Positions 8,548-17,656 of a stretch of DNA of 64,000 bases are shown here, in pieces. Location of the stretch: the NCBI GenBank assembly GCA_022826645.1, contig JAJDUM010000030.1:18771-82770 (forward strand), written 5' to 3'. The notes under the pieces are model-generated. The model searched no databases. It was not told the DNA's origin and saw only the letters and a list, made by a program, of their open reading frames with translations. The stretch is from Candidatus Poribacteria bacterium (GTDB lineage: Bacteria; Poribacteria; WGA-4E; PCPOR2b). The position numbers and the translations under genes are program-made. Position 1 is the stretch's first letter; each line of letters starts with the position of its first letter.

Positions 8548-9924
8548 TTAGTTTCCCCAAAAAGTCAGATACGGCTGATTCTCCAATTCCCGTAGCAAGA
8601 GCAGTCCAAGTTCTCGTGCGTGATAGTCTCCCCACATCGACGATTCACCACAGGGGATTGCGCTACCTTCCGGGATATAATCCCAACCGTTTGGACGATG
8701 ATAGATTGAATGCAGGATTAAGCCTTGATGATCATCAGATTCCGAAAGATACGGTTCGGCAAAGAGTGCATCAGCGACCGTTAATCCCGCTTGGTAATAA
8801 CGTTGCCCCGCCTCCTGTTCACCCTGTTTTTTGAGATAATTCCCCAATCGGATTAATCCTTGTGCGGTGATGGTAGCTGCAGAGCTATCGACAGGTTCAA
8901 CGCCGTTGAACGGATCTGCGGGTTGTTGCAGATAGGATCCCAGTTGAGGCAACCCCGGTGCCCCGGTGTCCCAATACGGGATACCATCTGAGGCTGTGTT
9001 TTCAATATAAAAATCAGAGGTGGCTTTAGCAGCTTTCAGGACATGGGCGATTGACGCTACCTTCCCATCGTAAGCGGAGAGGTCATCGTCCGTTAATGTT
9101 TCGAAGAATTCAAGCTGCTCGGCGTAACCGGTGATAATCCATGCGAGTCCACGCGTCCATGTCGTAAACGGTGAGTACCCCTGCTGGCTGCTTGAACAGC
9201 GATAATTTCCGTCGTTCATGTTAAAGATCGATTCATGTGCGACACGTCCGCGCACGTCAAACGCATCGCGCCCCTCGCCGTAGTAGACGTTATAGGCTGC
9301 GGTTGTTTCGGAGTGGTGCAACAGCCGTTCCAATAAAGGGATTGGCTGATCGTTCTCGCCCATCAGCACATGTCCTAAGCTATGCCCCAACGCCAGCGAG
9401 CGTAACGATCGGATAGTATCTGCAAAAAGCGAGTGAGGTCCATTGAAAGACGGGATATAACCTTTCCCATCCTTTGTTTTTGACCAGCGACTCGCCTGTA
9501 CCGCTGACGACACCTTCAGCGCGAGTTCATAGAAGTGGAGTTCCCACTCGTTGTGCGGGATGCGCCCTTCAAGGATCATGCGTCGTAGGTTACCGTAGGT
9601 CGAGACGTTGTTGAACCCATGGTCGTGCACACCGATATGCGTCAGATGCGGTGCCATCTTCTCGACCGTGTTCTTCCGTCCAATTTCGAGGAACTGCTCG
9701 TCGTCTGTTGCATCGAATTGCAGCAGCGCAGAGCCAAATTGGAACCCCTGCGTCCACTCCGTCCACCCTCGCGTAGTATACTGACCGGCGGCGGTGAACA
9801 CCGGTGTCCCTCTTTCGGGAAGCCATGTGTCTTCGATGGCTACGATCTTCTTTCCCGAAAGGTCAAACAGATGCTCAAGTTTCGGTCTGAGTTGTTCGAC
9901 GGTTATTGAGTCGTTAATCTGCAT
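8548..9924 (-). CDS. Glycoside hydrolase family 88 (unsaturated glucuronyl hydrolase-like)
   Basis: The 458-residue protein is a GH88-type alpha6/alpha6-barrel hydrolase. Characteristic segments are GYSPFTTWTRGLAW, VHDHGFNN, PVDSSAATITAQGLIRLG and the C-terminal ESSMWGDYHARE. The aspartates in FNMNDGN and in PVDSSA fit the two catalytic acids of the family. These enzymes hydrate and release unsaturated uronic acids left by polysaccharide lyases, for example from glycosaminoglycans or alginate. No signal peptide is seen, so it probably acts on imported oligosaccharides in the cytoplasm. It heads a cluster with two PhyH genes. Confidence 0.88.
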   Translation of the reverse strand: MQINDSITVEQLRPKLEHLFDLSGKKIVAIEDTWLPERGTPVFTAAGQYTTRGWTEWTQGFQFGSALLQFDATDDEQFLEIGRKNTVEKMAPHLTHIGVHDHGFNNVSTYGNLRRMILEGRIPHNEWELHFYELALKVSSAVQASRWSKTKDGKGYIPSFNGPHSLFADTIRSLRSLALGHSLGHVLMGENDQPIPLLERLLHHSETTAAYNVYYGEGRDAFDVRGRVAHESIFNMNDGNYRCSSSQQGYSPFTTWTRGLAWIITGYAEQLEFFETLTDDDLSAYDGKVASIAHVLKAAKATSDFYIENTASDGIPYWDTGAPGLPQLGSYLQQPADPFNGVEPVDSSAATITAQGLIRLGNYLKKQGEQEAGQRYYQAGLTVADALFAEPYLSESDDHQGLILHSIYHRPNGWDYIPEGSAIPCGESSMWGDYHARELGLLLLRELENQPYLTFWGN

Positions 9925-9971
9925 AGTAATTGTGTCCTATAAGAGCGTATGAGAAATCCAATAAAATCTTC

Positions 9972-10111
9972 GCTCATGTAAAGAAATCGTGCGACAGAAA
10001 CCGATTGAGTTCATTCGTTCACTCGTTCATTAATGAACCAATATACTAATGAACAGATGAACAAGTGGCTTTCACGTTTCACCCTTTTTGCACTTTCTTT
10101 TGACATGAGTC
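9972..10111. repeat. Family A inverted-terminal repeat, complete copy (about 140 bp)
   Basis: It starts GCTCATGTAAAGAAATCGTG and ends with TTTTTGCACTTTCTTTTGACATGAGTC; the reverse complement of the end matches the start. The interior has the phrase AATGAACCAATATACTAATG, repeated at 22770 and 58456. The right edge overlaps the rlmB stop codon (10110-10112), so the element lies directly against the gene. Confidence 0.6.
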
Positions 10112-10853
10112 AATCAGCATTCCCCCGCTGCCGGATGACCTCATACAGCAGGATACCCGCGGCAACCGACACGTTAAGTGATGGAACGTGTCCGAACATC
10201 GGGAGGTGGATCAATAGATCACATTTCTCCCTAACGAGACGACGAAGTCCCTCCGCCTCGTTACCGACGACGAGACAAATCGGTCCTGTCAAATCCCCTT
10301 GTGTGTAAGAGGTCGGTGCCGCCTGGTCCGCGCCGATCACCCAGATGCCAGCCTCCTTGAGGGTTTCAATTGTTCGGGCAAGATTAGTCACTTGAGTAAT
10401 TGGGACATACTCAGAACTGCCCGCCGAGGCTTTGTGTGCAGCCGTTGTGATGCCAGCGGCTCGATCCTTTGGAAGGATGAGTCCATCGGCGTTGACGGCA
10501 TCTGCCGTGCGGATAATTGCCCCGAGATTCCGGGGATCCTGCACTTGGTCCAGCATAATGAATAGCGGGGGGTGATCCGAGTTTTGCGTGCTTGTAATGA
10601 GGCTGGGGAGGTCGATATAGCTGGCAGGACTAACAAGAGCGATAACCCCTTGATGAGGGACATCAGCTTCCATCGGATCTAACTCACGGCGTGGTGTGAA
10701 ATCGCAGCGGATACCATTTTTCTCAGCGAGCGCGCGGATCTGTCGCAGGCGTGGGTGGTTATTTCCTTGCGCGATAAGAATCCGTTCAATCTCACGGTTG
10801 CCGCGGCGTAGGAGTTCCAGTACCGAGTTTCGACCAACAATTTTATCTTGCAT
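10110..10853 (-). CDS. rlmB: 23S rRNA (guanosine-2'-O-)-methyltransferase, TrmH/SpoU family
   Basis: 247 residues. The N-terminal substrate-binding domain (VGRNSVLELLRR) is followed by a SpoU knot domain with the three family motifs: DQVQDPRNLGAIIRTAD, LVVGNEAEGLRR and LPMFGHVPSLNVSVAAGILLYE (conserved S/N/E pattern). It is predicted to methylate the ribose of a 23S rRNA guanosine using S-adenosylmethionine. The length and motif order fit RlmB better than TrmL or TrmH. The stop codon lies at the edge of a Family A repeat. It follows ilvD by about 90 bp on the same strand. Confidence 0.88.
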   Translation of the reverse strand: MQDKIVGRNSVLELLRRGNREIERILIAQGNNHPRLRQIRALAEKNGIRCDFTPRRELDPMEADVPHQGVIALVSPASYIDLPSLITSTQNSDHPPLFIMLDQVQDPRNLGAIIRTADAVNADGLILPKDRAAGITTAAHKASAGSSEYVPITQVTNLARTIETLKEAGIWVIGADQAAPTSYTQGDLTGPICLVVGNEAEGLRRLVREKCDLLIHLPMFGHVPSLNVSVAAGILLYEVIRQRGNAD

Positions 10854-10946
10854 AGCACTGGCACTCCTACATCTGAATGGATGTCACTCACCGGAGGGTA
10901 CGCGACTCTAGAAGAATAGAGAAAGCGTGGCGGGTGAGCTTTGCTG

Positions 10947-12629
10947 CTATCCGGTAACAGCACCTTCGGACGCAGATGATACGAGGCGGGCATATTTCGC
11001 CATTACGCCGCGGGTGTAACGCGGTACTGGAGGTGTCCAGTCCTCAAATCGCGTTTTAATCTCTTCATCCGAAAGTTCAACGTCAATCCGAAGTTTGTCG
11101 GCGTCAATCACGACGGTATCGCCATCACGCAATATAGCGATTGGTCCACCATGTGCCGCTTCCGGTGCAATGTGGCAAACCATAAAGCCGTGTGTGGCGC
11201 CAGAGAACCTACCATCTGTTAGGAGCGCGACATCTTCGCCCAATCCGGCTCCGACGATGGCAGCGGTCACACCGAGCATCTCTCGCATACCAGGACCCCC
11301 AGCAGGACCTTCGTAGCGGATAACGACCACGTCGCCCGGTTGAATGGTTCCATCCTTAATCGCTGCAAAAGTATCTTCCTCGCGTTCAAAGATACGCGCT
11401 GGACCTCTATGAAGGGTTCTATCATGGCCCGCTAACTTGATTACGCAGCCATCGGGTGCAAGATTACCTTTGAGAATTGCAAACCCGCCGGTCGGCTTAA
11501 TTGGGTTCGATGCGGGGCGAACAACATCCTGCCCCTCTGTTTCGACCGCGCTCGCAACGGCTTCACCGATAGTCTGTCCCGTTACGGTAAGCTCGTCGGC
11601 GTGGAGGCGACCGGCTTCCATAAGACGTTTGGTGACAAGTTGAATACCACCCGCCTCATGTAGGTCTGCGGCGACATAACGTCCTCCGGGTCTGAGGTCT
11701 ACAAGGATTGGTGTCTTTGATCGGATCTCCTCAAAGTCGTCGATTGTTAATGGGATATTGGCTTCGTGTGCAATCGCGAGTAGGTGGAGCACACCGTTCG
11801 TTGAACCGGCGGTGGTTGCCACCGAGGATATCGCATTTTCGAGCGAACGGCGGGTAATGATCTGGCTGGGGCGGCGGTCCGCCGCTAACATCTCCATCAC
11901 TAATTCACCCGCTTGGAATGCGACATCATCTTTGTTTTTATCTACTGCTGGAACGCTGCCGCTACCTATCGGTGCCATTCCGAGAATCTCAACGGCAGTC
12001 GCCATTGTGTTCGCTGTGTATTGACCTCCACAAGCCCCCGGACCGGGGCACCCTTTACTAATGAGATCATCAAGTTCTTCCACAGTGATTTTACCTGCAG
12101 CGTGCACTCCTACCGCCTCAAAAACCTCCATGATTGTTACATCTTCTCCCTGAAAACGGCCCGGCATAATTGATCCGCCGTAAAGTGTCAGCGAGGGGAT
12201 ATCTAAGCGAGCAAGTGCCATCACCGTTCCGGGAACGGTTTTGTCACATCCACAGAGCGTAACCACCGCATCGAACATATTGCCACGACAAACCAACTCA
12301 ATAGAATCCGCAATGACCTCCCGACTGATGAGCGAGGTTTTCATTCCCTCGGTGCCCATAGTGATTCCGTCTGAAATGCTGACTGTATTAAATTCAAGCG
12401 GAGTGCCACCGGCTGCCCGGATGCCTTCCTTCACCTTTGCAGCAAGGCGACGGAGGTGGTAGTTGCAGGGACCAATCTCGATCCATGTATTAGCCACCCC
12501 CACGATTGGCTTATCCAAGTCTTCAGGTGTTAATCCATCATCGCCGAACATTAACATAGCGCGTGCTGCTGCTCGATCTGGACCATCAGTAATTGCGTGG
12601 CTTTGACGTTTAAGTTCGTTTCTCATACT
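10947..12629 (-). CDS. ilvD: Dihydroxy-acid dehydratase
   Basis: A branched-chain amino acid and pantothenate pathway enzyme that dehydrates 2,3-dihydroxy-isovalerate or -methylvalerate. The cluster and metal motifs are present: CGCDKTVPG with GTVMAL, and [17 protein letters not shown], with the cysteine spacing of the IlvD/Edd family. The C-terminal [20 protein letters not shown] is intact. I choose ATG 12629 ([11 protein letters not shown]), in line with the family, over an upstream TTG at 12665. The gene stands alone between rlmB and accB; no ilvBN or leu genes are in view. Confidence 0.95.
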   Translation of the reverse strand, partial: SMRNELKRQSHAITDGPDRAAARAMLMFGDDGLTPEDLDKPIVGVANTWIEIGPCNYHLRRLAAKVKEGIRAAGGTPLEFNTVSISDGITMGTEGMKTSLISREVIADSIELVCRGNMFDAVVTLCGCDKTVPGTVMALARLDIPSLTLYGGSIMPGRFQGEDVTIMEVFEAVGVHAAGKITVEELDDLISKGCPGPGACGGQYTANTMATAVEILGMAPIGSGSVPAVDKNKDDVAFQAGELVMEMLAADRRPSQIITRRSLENAISSVATTAGSTNGVLHLLAIAHEANIPLTIDDFEEIRSKTPILVDLRPGGRYVAADLHEAGGIQLVTKRLMEAGRLHADELTVTGQTIGEAVASAVETEGQDVVRPASNPIKPTGGFAILKGNLAPDGCVIKLAGHDRTLHRGPARIFEREEDTFAAIKDGTIQPGDVVVIRYEGPAGGPGMREMLGVTAAIVGAGLGEDVALLTDGRFSGATHGFMVCHIAPEAAHGGPIAILRDGDTVVIDADKLRIDVELSDEEIKTRFEDWTPPVPRYTRGVMAKYARLVSSASEGAVTG

Positions 12630-12789
12630 TCCTACATCTCCGATCCAATTATTTTCAAGGGACAACGACTGTCTTCCTGTGTTTGGTTCCCTACAACGTG
12701 AAACGTAAGAGAAGCTAGGCAGCTGGGCACTGACCCGCTTTCTTGCTCGCTCGCCGCTTCATCACGCATCACGTTTCACGCTTCACGTC

Positions 12790-13257
12790 TCATATCCGTC
12801 TCACGCGAAACAGGGGTTGATCAAACTCAACGGTTGTTGTATCTTCAACGAGGATTTCCAGTATCTCGCAGGGGAAATCCGGCTTGACTTCGTTGAAAAT
12901 TTTCATCGCTTCAATCAAGCACAAAGTATCGTCTTCTGATACAACACTTCCAACTTCCACGTAAGCCGCAGCCTCCGGCGATTGTGATGCATAAAACAGT
13001 CCCACCATCGGCGAGCGTATCAGCTCTCCGACCTCTGGCGTCAGTTGTACTGCGGGAGGCTCCGCTTGGTCCGCGCTTGGCAAGGGCACTGTGTCGCTCG
13101 GCTGCGAAAACGCAACAGGTACGGGTTCGCTGCCTCGCCGGACCTTTAAGGTAATACCATCCTCACGCAGAAGGACCTCCGTCAAATCTCGCTCTTCCAT
13201 GATGTCGGAGACTTGTTGCAGAAGCTCTGTGGCGGATGGCGATTTCTCTCTTGGCAT
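12790..13257 (-). CDS. accB: Biotin carboxyl carrier protein of acetyl-CoA carboxylase
   Basis: 155 residues. The N-terminal helix is followed by a proline-, alanine- and glutamine-rich linker (residues about 50-80) and a C-terminal biotinyl domain. The biotinylation site reads EAMKIFNE, with the target lysine in AMK, and the usual V-x-PMVGLFY start of the lipoyl-type fold is seen as IRSPMVGLFY. It begins 3 bp after the efp stop, the common bacterial efp-accB arrangement; accC is not in the window. It donates carboxybiotin for malonyl-CoA synthesis. Confidence 0.93.
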   Translation of the reverse strand: MPREKSPSATELLQQVSDIMEERDLTEVLLREDGITLKVRRGSEPVPVAFSQPSDTVPLPSADQAEPPAVQLTPEVGELIRSPMVGLFYASQSPEAAAYVEVGSVVSEDDTLCLIEAMKIFNEVKPDFPCEILEILVEDTTTVEFDQPLFRVRRI

Positions 13258-13260
13258 TGA

Positions 13261-13818
13261 TTAAACCCTCTCTACGTATGTTCCTGTGCGGGTATCAACC
13301 TTGATTGTCGTACCGTTTTCGACAAATAAGGGCACTTGGACCACCCCACCGGTTTCTAACGTGGCTGGCTTTGACCCACCACTGGCGGTATCGCCGCGTA
13401 AACCGGGGTCTGTTTCAACAATTTTAAGTTCCACGAACGTCGGTAATTCGATCGTTATTGGGATATTCTCGTCAACTTTGACTCGGATCGTCTCTCCTTC
13501 TTTGAGAAACTTGAGCCCGTCGTTCAGGAGGTTCTCTGATAATTGATGTTGTTCAAAAGTCTCGTTGTCCATAAAGTATAATAACATTCCATCACTATAC
13601 ATATATTGCATATCACGTTCTTCGAGACGAACGGTTTCGATTGTGTCTTTTGAGCGGAATGTCCGATCGATAACTGCTCCATCGGTTACCCGCTTGAGTT
13701 TAGTGCGGGCAAACGCGCCCCCTTTGCCAGGCTTAACGTGTTGACAATCAGTAATAGTATACATAACGTTGTCGAGACGGATCACCAAACCGTTTCGCAA
13801 GTCGTTGAGTGATGCCAT
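13261..13818 (-). CDS. efp: Elongation factor P
   Basis: 185 residues with the three beta-barrel domains of EF-P. The tip loop reads KPGKGGAFARTK, with a lysine (K32) at the position modified in many bacteria, which relieves ribosome stalling at polyproline. The C-terminal GDTASGGSKPATLETG and TGTYVERV motifs are typical. The start at ATG 13818 follows AAGGAG at good spacing; a longer reading from 13836 adds six non-conserved residues. It is part of an aroQ-efp-accB group. Confidence 0.95.
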   Translation of the reverse strand: MASLNDLRNGLVIRLDNVMYTITDCQHVKPGKGGAFARTKLKRVTDGAVIDRTFRSKDTIETVRLEERDMQYMYSDGMLLYFMDNETFEQHQLSENLLNDGLKFLKEGETIRVKVDENIPITIELPTFVELKIVETDPGLRGDTASGGSKPATLETGGVVQVPLFVENGTTIKVDTRTGTYVERV

Positions 13819-13891
13819 AAAATTCTCCTTTTCCACTTTTCAAAAAAATACGTTTTCAACCTTTTCTCTTTCCTGTTGTTCTATAAACCCA

Positions 13892-14332
13892 TCAGTCTGA
13901 CGTCTGCAAAATCTGAATCATCGCGTCCAACGCTAAGTCATAGCCGTGTGCTCCAAATCCACAAATCACTCCGACAGCAATCGGGGAAATGTAAGAATGC
14001 TGGCGAAAGGATTCGCGGGTGTGTACGTTGGAGAGGTGGATCTCAATAACGGGGAGGTTCACAGCGGATAGGGCATCCCGTATTGCAACACTTGTATGCG
14101 TGTAAGCCGCGGGGTTGATAATGACGCCATCCGCCCAATCAATATTATCCCCAATAAAAGAAGCAATTGCACCCTCGGAATTATCCTGAAAGGTCTTGAG
14201 ATCAACGCTGCGCTGTGAAGCGATTTCGCGTAGGTGTGAATTGATGTCCTCCAACGTCTGACTGCCATAAATTTCAGGTTGCCGTCTTCCCAAGAGTTGG
14301 AGATTCGGACCGTGAATCAATAAAATGTTCAT
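13892..14332 (-). CDS. aroQ: 3-dehydroquinate dehydratase, type II
   Basis: 146 residues; catalyses the third step of the shikimate pathway as a dodecameric type II enzyme. Motifs: HGPNLQLLGRRQPEIYG (with the active-site arginine and tyrosine), QDNSEGAI, INPAAYTHTSVAIRDAL, and EIHLSNVHTRESFRQHS with the catalytic histidine. ATG 14332 lies 25 bp after aroK. Together with aroK and aroA in the same orientation it forms a partial shikimate operon. Confidence 0.95.
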   Translation of the reverse strand: MNILLIHGPNLQLLGRRQPEIYGSQTLEDINSHLREIASQRSVDLKTFQDNSEGAIASFIGDNIDWADGVIINPAAYTHTSVAIRDALSAVNLPVIEIHLSNVHTRESFRQHSYISPIAVGVICGFGAHGYDLALDAMIQILQTSD

Positions 14333-14357
14333 ATCATTAATTCTTCTTTACATCCGC

Positions 14358-14876
14358 TCACCCCGAATAGAGGTTCTGCTGGAATATGTCTATAATTTTA
14401 TCCGTAACCACTTTAATTGATAATCCTGTCGTTGGGATCTCATAGTCCGCGCGAGCGTAAAAAGGGCAACGTTCTATAAGCATCTGCTCAATTTTCCTTA
14501 ATGGATCGGGGGCTTGCAGCAACGGGCGGTGAGTTTCACTCCCGATGCGCCGTTGAATCTCCTCGGGTACCGCTGTCAAACAGAAAACAACGCCATTGCC
14601 CTTGAGCATCTCCAGATTTGATTCTCGCAGGACAACCCCGCCGCCCGTGGAGATTACGTGGTTCTCTAAATTGGCTGCCTTGCGAACCGCTGCGCTCTCT
14701 AAATCCCTGAAGTGCGTTTCTCCATACCGAGCAAAGATGTCGGGAATATCCATTCCGCTGTCTTCCACGACTATATCGTCCGTGTCAATCATCGACATCT
14801 GAAGACGTGCAGCGAGCTTTTTCCCCACTGAGGTCTTGCCTGTTCCCATAAAACCAACCAAGACAATATTTCGCAC
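14358..14876 (-). CDS. aroK: Shikimate kinase
   Basis: 172 residues. The P-loop GFMGTGKTSVGKKLA is near the N terminus, followed by the D-D shikimate-binding motif (IDTDDIVVED), the GGG loop (STGGGVVLRE) and the R-P-L lid (THRPLL). It phosphorylates shikimate at the 3-hydroxyl. The likely start is GTG 14876, with GGGGAG about 6 bp upstream; an ATG at 14912 would add a non-conserved leader. It lies between a selenocysteine peroxiredoxin and aroQ on one strand. Confidence 0.93.
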   Translation of the reverse strand: MRNIVLVGFMGTGKTSVGKKLAARLQMSMIDTDDIVVEDSGMDIPDIFARYGETHFRDLESAAVRKAANLENHVISTGGGVVLRESNLEMLKGNGVVFCLTAVPEEIQRRIGSETHRPLLQAPDPLRKIEQMLIERCPFYARADYEIPTTGLSIKVVTDKIIDIFQQNLYSG

Positions 14877-15016
14877 GGATTCTCCCCGCCCCGTAGAGGT
14901 ATTAGTATACACCTGTTGCTAGCAGTTGTAAAGCAATTCTTTAGTCGATATGACAAGCTATATCGGTGTTAATGAGATGGGCAATTCGACTTTAGGATTG
15001 CCATCTTTTGTACAGA

Positions 15017-16012
15017 TCACCTCGACTGAAAGAAGTCCGCAAGATCTTTGCCGTGTGTCCTCGCATTGACCTCTTTATCGAGTTTGATAATCTGTCCATC
15101 TTTGCCGATGACAACCGTTATGCGACTGCTCAAACCATCTGGTTGGTCCGTTGCACCGAAGAGCAAACTGATGTGTCGTCCTGTGTCTACAAGTAATGGA
15201 AAGTTCAGGTTGTTCTCTTCAGCAAACTGTTTGTGAGATGCTGCATCCTGTACACTCACTGCAAAAACTTGTGTGTCATGTTCGGCGAAGGTACTCGACT
15301 CATCCCGGAGCGAGCAAACTTCTGCCGTTCAGCCGCCGGTGAAATCTTTGGGATAAAATGCTATTACAACGTTCTTTTTCCCTCTGAAACTGCTGAGCTG
15401 ATACGTTTCGCCATTCTCATCTGAGGCAATCATATCTGGCGCAGGCCGCCCAACCTCAATAGGTCCCGGAACACTTTCCTCTATTAGCTCAACAAGGTCT
15501 ACTCCGTGCGTCTGCGTGTTCACATCTCGATCAATCGCGCGGATGTATCCCGCCTTGTCAATAACGAAGGTTGATCGGTTAGAAGCCTGAAACCTTTCCA
15601 TAATCCCGCTGTAGGTTTTACTAACTGCGAACTCCGTGTCGGCAAGCAGAGGAAACCCAAACTTCTCCTCCTCTTGAAATTTTCTGTGGGAGGCTTCATC
15701 ATCGACACTAACCCCCAAAACAACTGTATCTGTTGCCTGAATTTGGCTCAACTCATCCCGGAGCGAGCGGAGTTCTGTCGTTCAGCCACCGGTGAAGTCT
15801 TTGGGATAAAATGCCAAAGCGACATTCTTCTTCCCCAAATAATCGCGTAGGTTGTGAGCGACGCCATCTCCGTCATTGAGTGTAAAATCTGGTGCCGGCA
15901 TGCCAACTTTCAGGTCTTTGAATGTTGCCATCTGTGTCTCCTTCGCGCTAATGGCGCTGGTAATTATGAATGTAGAGATTGTTATGATACAGAACATTAA
16001 AATACGTGACAT
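15017..16012 (-). CDS. Secreted tandem peroxiredoxin with two selenocysteines (selenoprotein)
   Basis: One frame of 331 residues interrupted by two in-frame TGA codons, at 15784-15782 (residue 77) and 15331-15329 (residue 228). Each follows YPKDFTGG and precedes T-x-E and SLRDE, exactly where Bcp/PrxQ peroxiredoxins have the peroxidatic cysteine. The two redoxin domains (about 32-178 and 179-331) are alike. The second has Sec228 and a cysteine five residues later (U-T-A-E-V-C), the PrxQ spacing; the first has arginine at that place. The N-terminal MSRILMFCIITISTF segment is a signal peptide ending near ISA. ATG 16012 follows GGAGG. Naive annotation gives three separate fragments. A hairpin like a SECIS follows each TGA. 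Confidence 0.85.
15294..15314 (-). promoter_or_regulatory. Putative bacterial SECIS hairpin for the second Sec codon
   Basis: On the minus strand a stem CTCG-CTC / GAG-t-CGAG with one bulged T closes the apical loop CGGGAT. The loop starts 21 nt after the TGA at 15331-15329, and has a G in its first two positions, as expected of bacterial SECIS elements bound by SelB. Confidence 0.6.
15746..15768 (-). promoter_or_regulatory. Putative bacterial SECIS hairpin for the first Sec codon
   Basis: The minus-strand stem GCTCG-CTC / GAG-t-TGAGC, with one G-T pair and a bulged T, closes the same apical loop CGGGAT as the hairpin at 15294-15314. The distance from TGA (15784-15782) to the loop is 21 nt, identical to the second copy. 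Confidence 0.6.
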
Positions 16013-16067
16013 TATGTCCCTCCAGCCCGGCATTCAATTACGCTCGAAAACCGAGTTGCTGCTACGC

Positions 16068-17333
16068 TCATAGTGTCTTCAAAGTGTCGAAAAAACTTGG
16101 GAAGGTTTTGCTCACGCAACCGGGATCCTTGATCCGGATCCCCGGCACTCTTAAACCGATTAACGAAAAACCCATCGCAACCCGATGGTCTTGGTATGTT
16201 TCAATTTCCGTGGGCGTAACTTGAGCGGGTGAAATCTCAACGCCGTCTTGACGCTCAACGACGGGAACACCAAGCTTGCGAAGTTCTGTCGCCATGGCGT
16301 GGATGCGATCTGTTTCTTGGTGGCGCGTATGCTCGATGTTCCGAATCGTCACTGGACTCTCTGCGAAAGGGGCGAGGGCCGCGAGGGTCAACGATGTGTC
16401 AGATATCGCTTTCATATCAAGATCAATCCCTTTGAGCCGATCCGGTCCGATGACTTCGATATCATTGCCACACTGTTTCACTTGGCAGCCCATCTGTTCT
16501 AATACATTGACAAATTGGACATCGCCTTGTGCGGAATCCGTGCTCAGATTGGTCACTCGGACGCGACCGCCAGTGATTGCAGCAGCAGCGAAGAAATAGG
16601 AGGCTCCAGAAGCATCTGGCTCAACCGCATATTCGCGGGCTTGGTAACGCTGCCCACCTTGAATATGAAAGGATTTATAATTGTGGTGAGTGACCTCTAC
16701 GCCGAATGCCCTCATCACGGAGATGGTAAGGTCGATGTAAGGGGTCTTCATCTCTCCCACAACTTCTATCGCTATCCCCTTTTCGGCATAGGGGGCAACA
16801 AGCATCAGCGAGGTCAGGAATTGACTGCTTTTGCTGGCGTCAAGTCGAGTTTCCCCACCCTTGAGTCCGTTTGCTCGAATAACTAACGGCAAAAAATTGT
16901 TGTCAAATTTTGAGCGAACATCAACATCAAGCTGCTTGAGCGCGTCAAGCAGATCCGAAATGGGACGACTCCGGCGCATCGGTGCATCGCCGTCGATGAT
17001 GAACTCGCCGTTACCGAGCGCGAGATAACTGACGAGCGGACGTGCTGCCGTACCGGCATTGCCGATATAAAGTTCCGCGTGGTCAACCGGGATCTGCCCA
17101 CCGTTTCCAACTACTTCAAACGTACATCCTTCCTCATCCGCTTCAATCTCAACGCCAAGTTTCCGCAACGCCTCGCACATATAGTGGGTGTCATCGCTGA
17201 AAAGGGCACCTGTCAACCGAGAACGTCCTTCAGCAAGCGCGGCAACAAGCAATGCCCGATTTGTATAGCTTTTTGAACCGGGCACTGTGACCGTGGTGTT
17301 GACCGCTTTCTGGATAGGTTGGATTTCGATCAT
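16068..17333 (-). CDS. aroA: 3-phosphoshikimate 1-carboxyvinyltransferase (EPSP synthase)
   Basis: 421 residues; adds enolpyruvate from PEP to shikimate 3-phosphate. The motifs are full: VPGSKSYTNRALL near the N terminus, GNAGTAARPL, DGDAPMRRSRPISDLLDAL, SSQFLTSLMLVAP and, near the C terminus, IRNIEHTRHQETDRIHAMATEL and YQDHRVAMGFSL. AGGGAA precedes the ATG. It is the first gene of the minus-strand group aroA, peroxiredoxin, aroK, aroQ, efp, accB. Confidence 0.95.
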   Translation of the reverse strand: MIEIQPIQKAVNTTVTVPGSKSYTNRALLVAALAEGRSRLTGALFSDDTHYMCEALRKLGVEIEADEEGCTFEVVGNGGQIPVDHAELYIGNAGTAARPLVSYLALGNGEFIIDGDAPMRRSRPISDLLDALKQLDVDVRSKFDNNFLPLVIRANGLKGGETRLDASKSSQFLTSLMLVAPYAEKGIAIEVVGEMKTPYIDLTISVMRAFGVEVTHHNYKSFHIQGGQRYQAREYAVEPDASGASYFFAAAAITGGRVRVTNLSTDSAQGDVQFVNVLEQMGCQVKQCGNDIEVIGPDRLKGIDLDMKAISDTSLTLAALAPFAESPVTIRNIEHTRHQETDRIHAMATELRKLGVPVVERQDGVEISPAQVTPTEIETYQDHRVAMGFSLIGLRVPGIRIKDPGCVSKTFPSFFDTLKTL

Positions 17334-17367
17334 TGAGAAATTCCCTGTTTTTCGACTTATAGTGAAC

Positions 17368-17453
17368 AGGACTTACGCAGCTAGCCGTAGGCGGGGCATC
17401 TTGCCCCGCCCTTAACGCTTTCATCGTGATTACACTCTGTTTTTACATGAGCC
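17368..17453. repeat. Chimeric repeat: Family B left end fused to Family A right end
   Basis: It begins AGGACTTACGCAGCTAGCC and carries the core palindrome GGCGGGGCATCTTGCCCCGCC of Family B, but instead of the expected TGCGTAAGTCCT end it runs into TTTTTACATGAGCC, the Family A end. This suggests recombination or nested insertion. The 309-bp gap between aroA and the next gene (17334-17643) is otherwise filled by this and a Family C copy. Confidence 0.5.
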
Positions 17454-17534
17454 AAAATATAGTAAACACGAGAAATAAGGAAACATTTATCAAAGTCCCC
17501 CTGATAAGGGGGATTTAGGGGGTTAGGAGATTTA

Positions 17535-17656
17535 TGGTGACTTCTAAAAATAATAGACACCTTCGCCCCGGTAGGTGCGGTTTCTCCCGACAGGTCGGGA
17601 TCCCGATTTATCGGGAGAAACCGGTTTGGAGTGCCTCATAATTCTAAGATCCACTA
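17535..17656. repeat. Family C inverted-terminal repeat; overlaps the end of a gene
   Basis: The left arm (TTCTAAAAATAATAGACACC) and the right arm (TTCTAAGATCCACTATA) are imperfect inverted repeats, closely matching 20635-20732. The interior holds GGTAGGTGCGGTTTC and the palindrome CCCGATTTATCGGG. The right arm overlaps the last codons and stop of the DapA-like gene at 17644. Confidence 0.55.

Noticed and set aside
15017..16033. Three separate short redoxin genes
   Set aside because: They share one frame, each ends at TGA at the catalytic position, and the next begins without a ribosome site, so a single selenoprotein gene explains them better.
17368..17453. CRISPR repeat
   Set aside because: The repeats are far apart, have inverted ends, and lack regular spacers; no cas gene is near.
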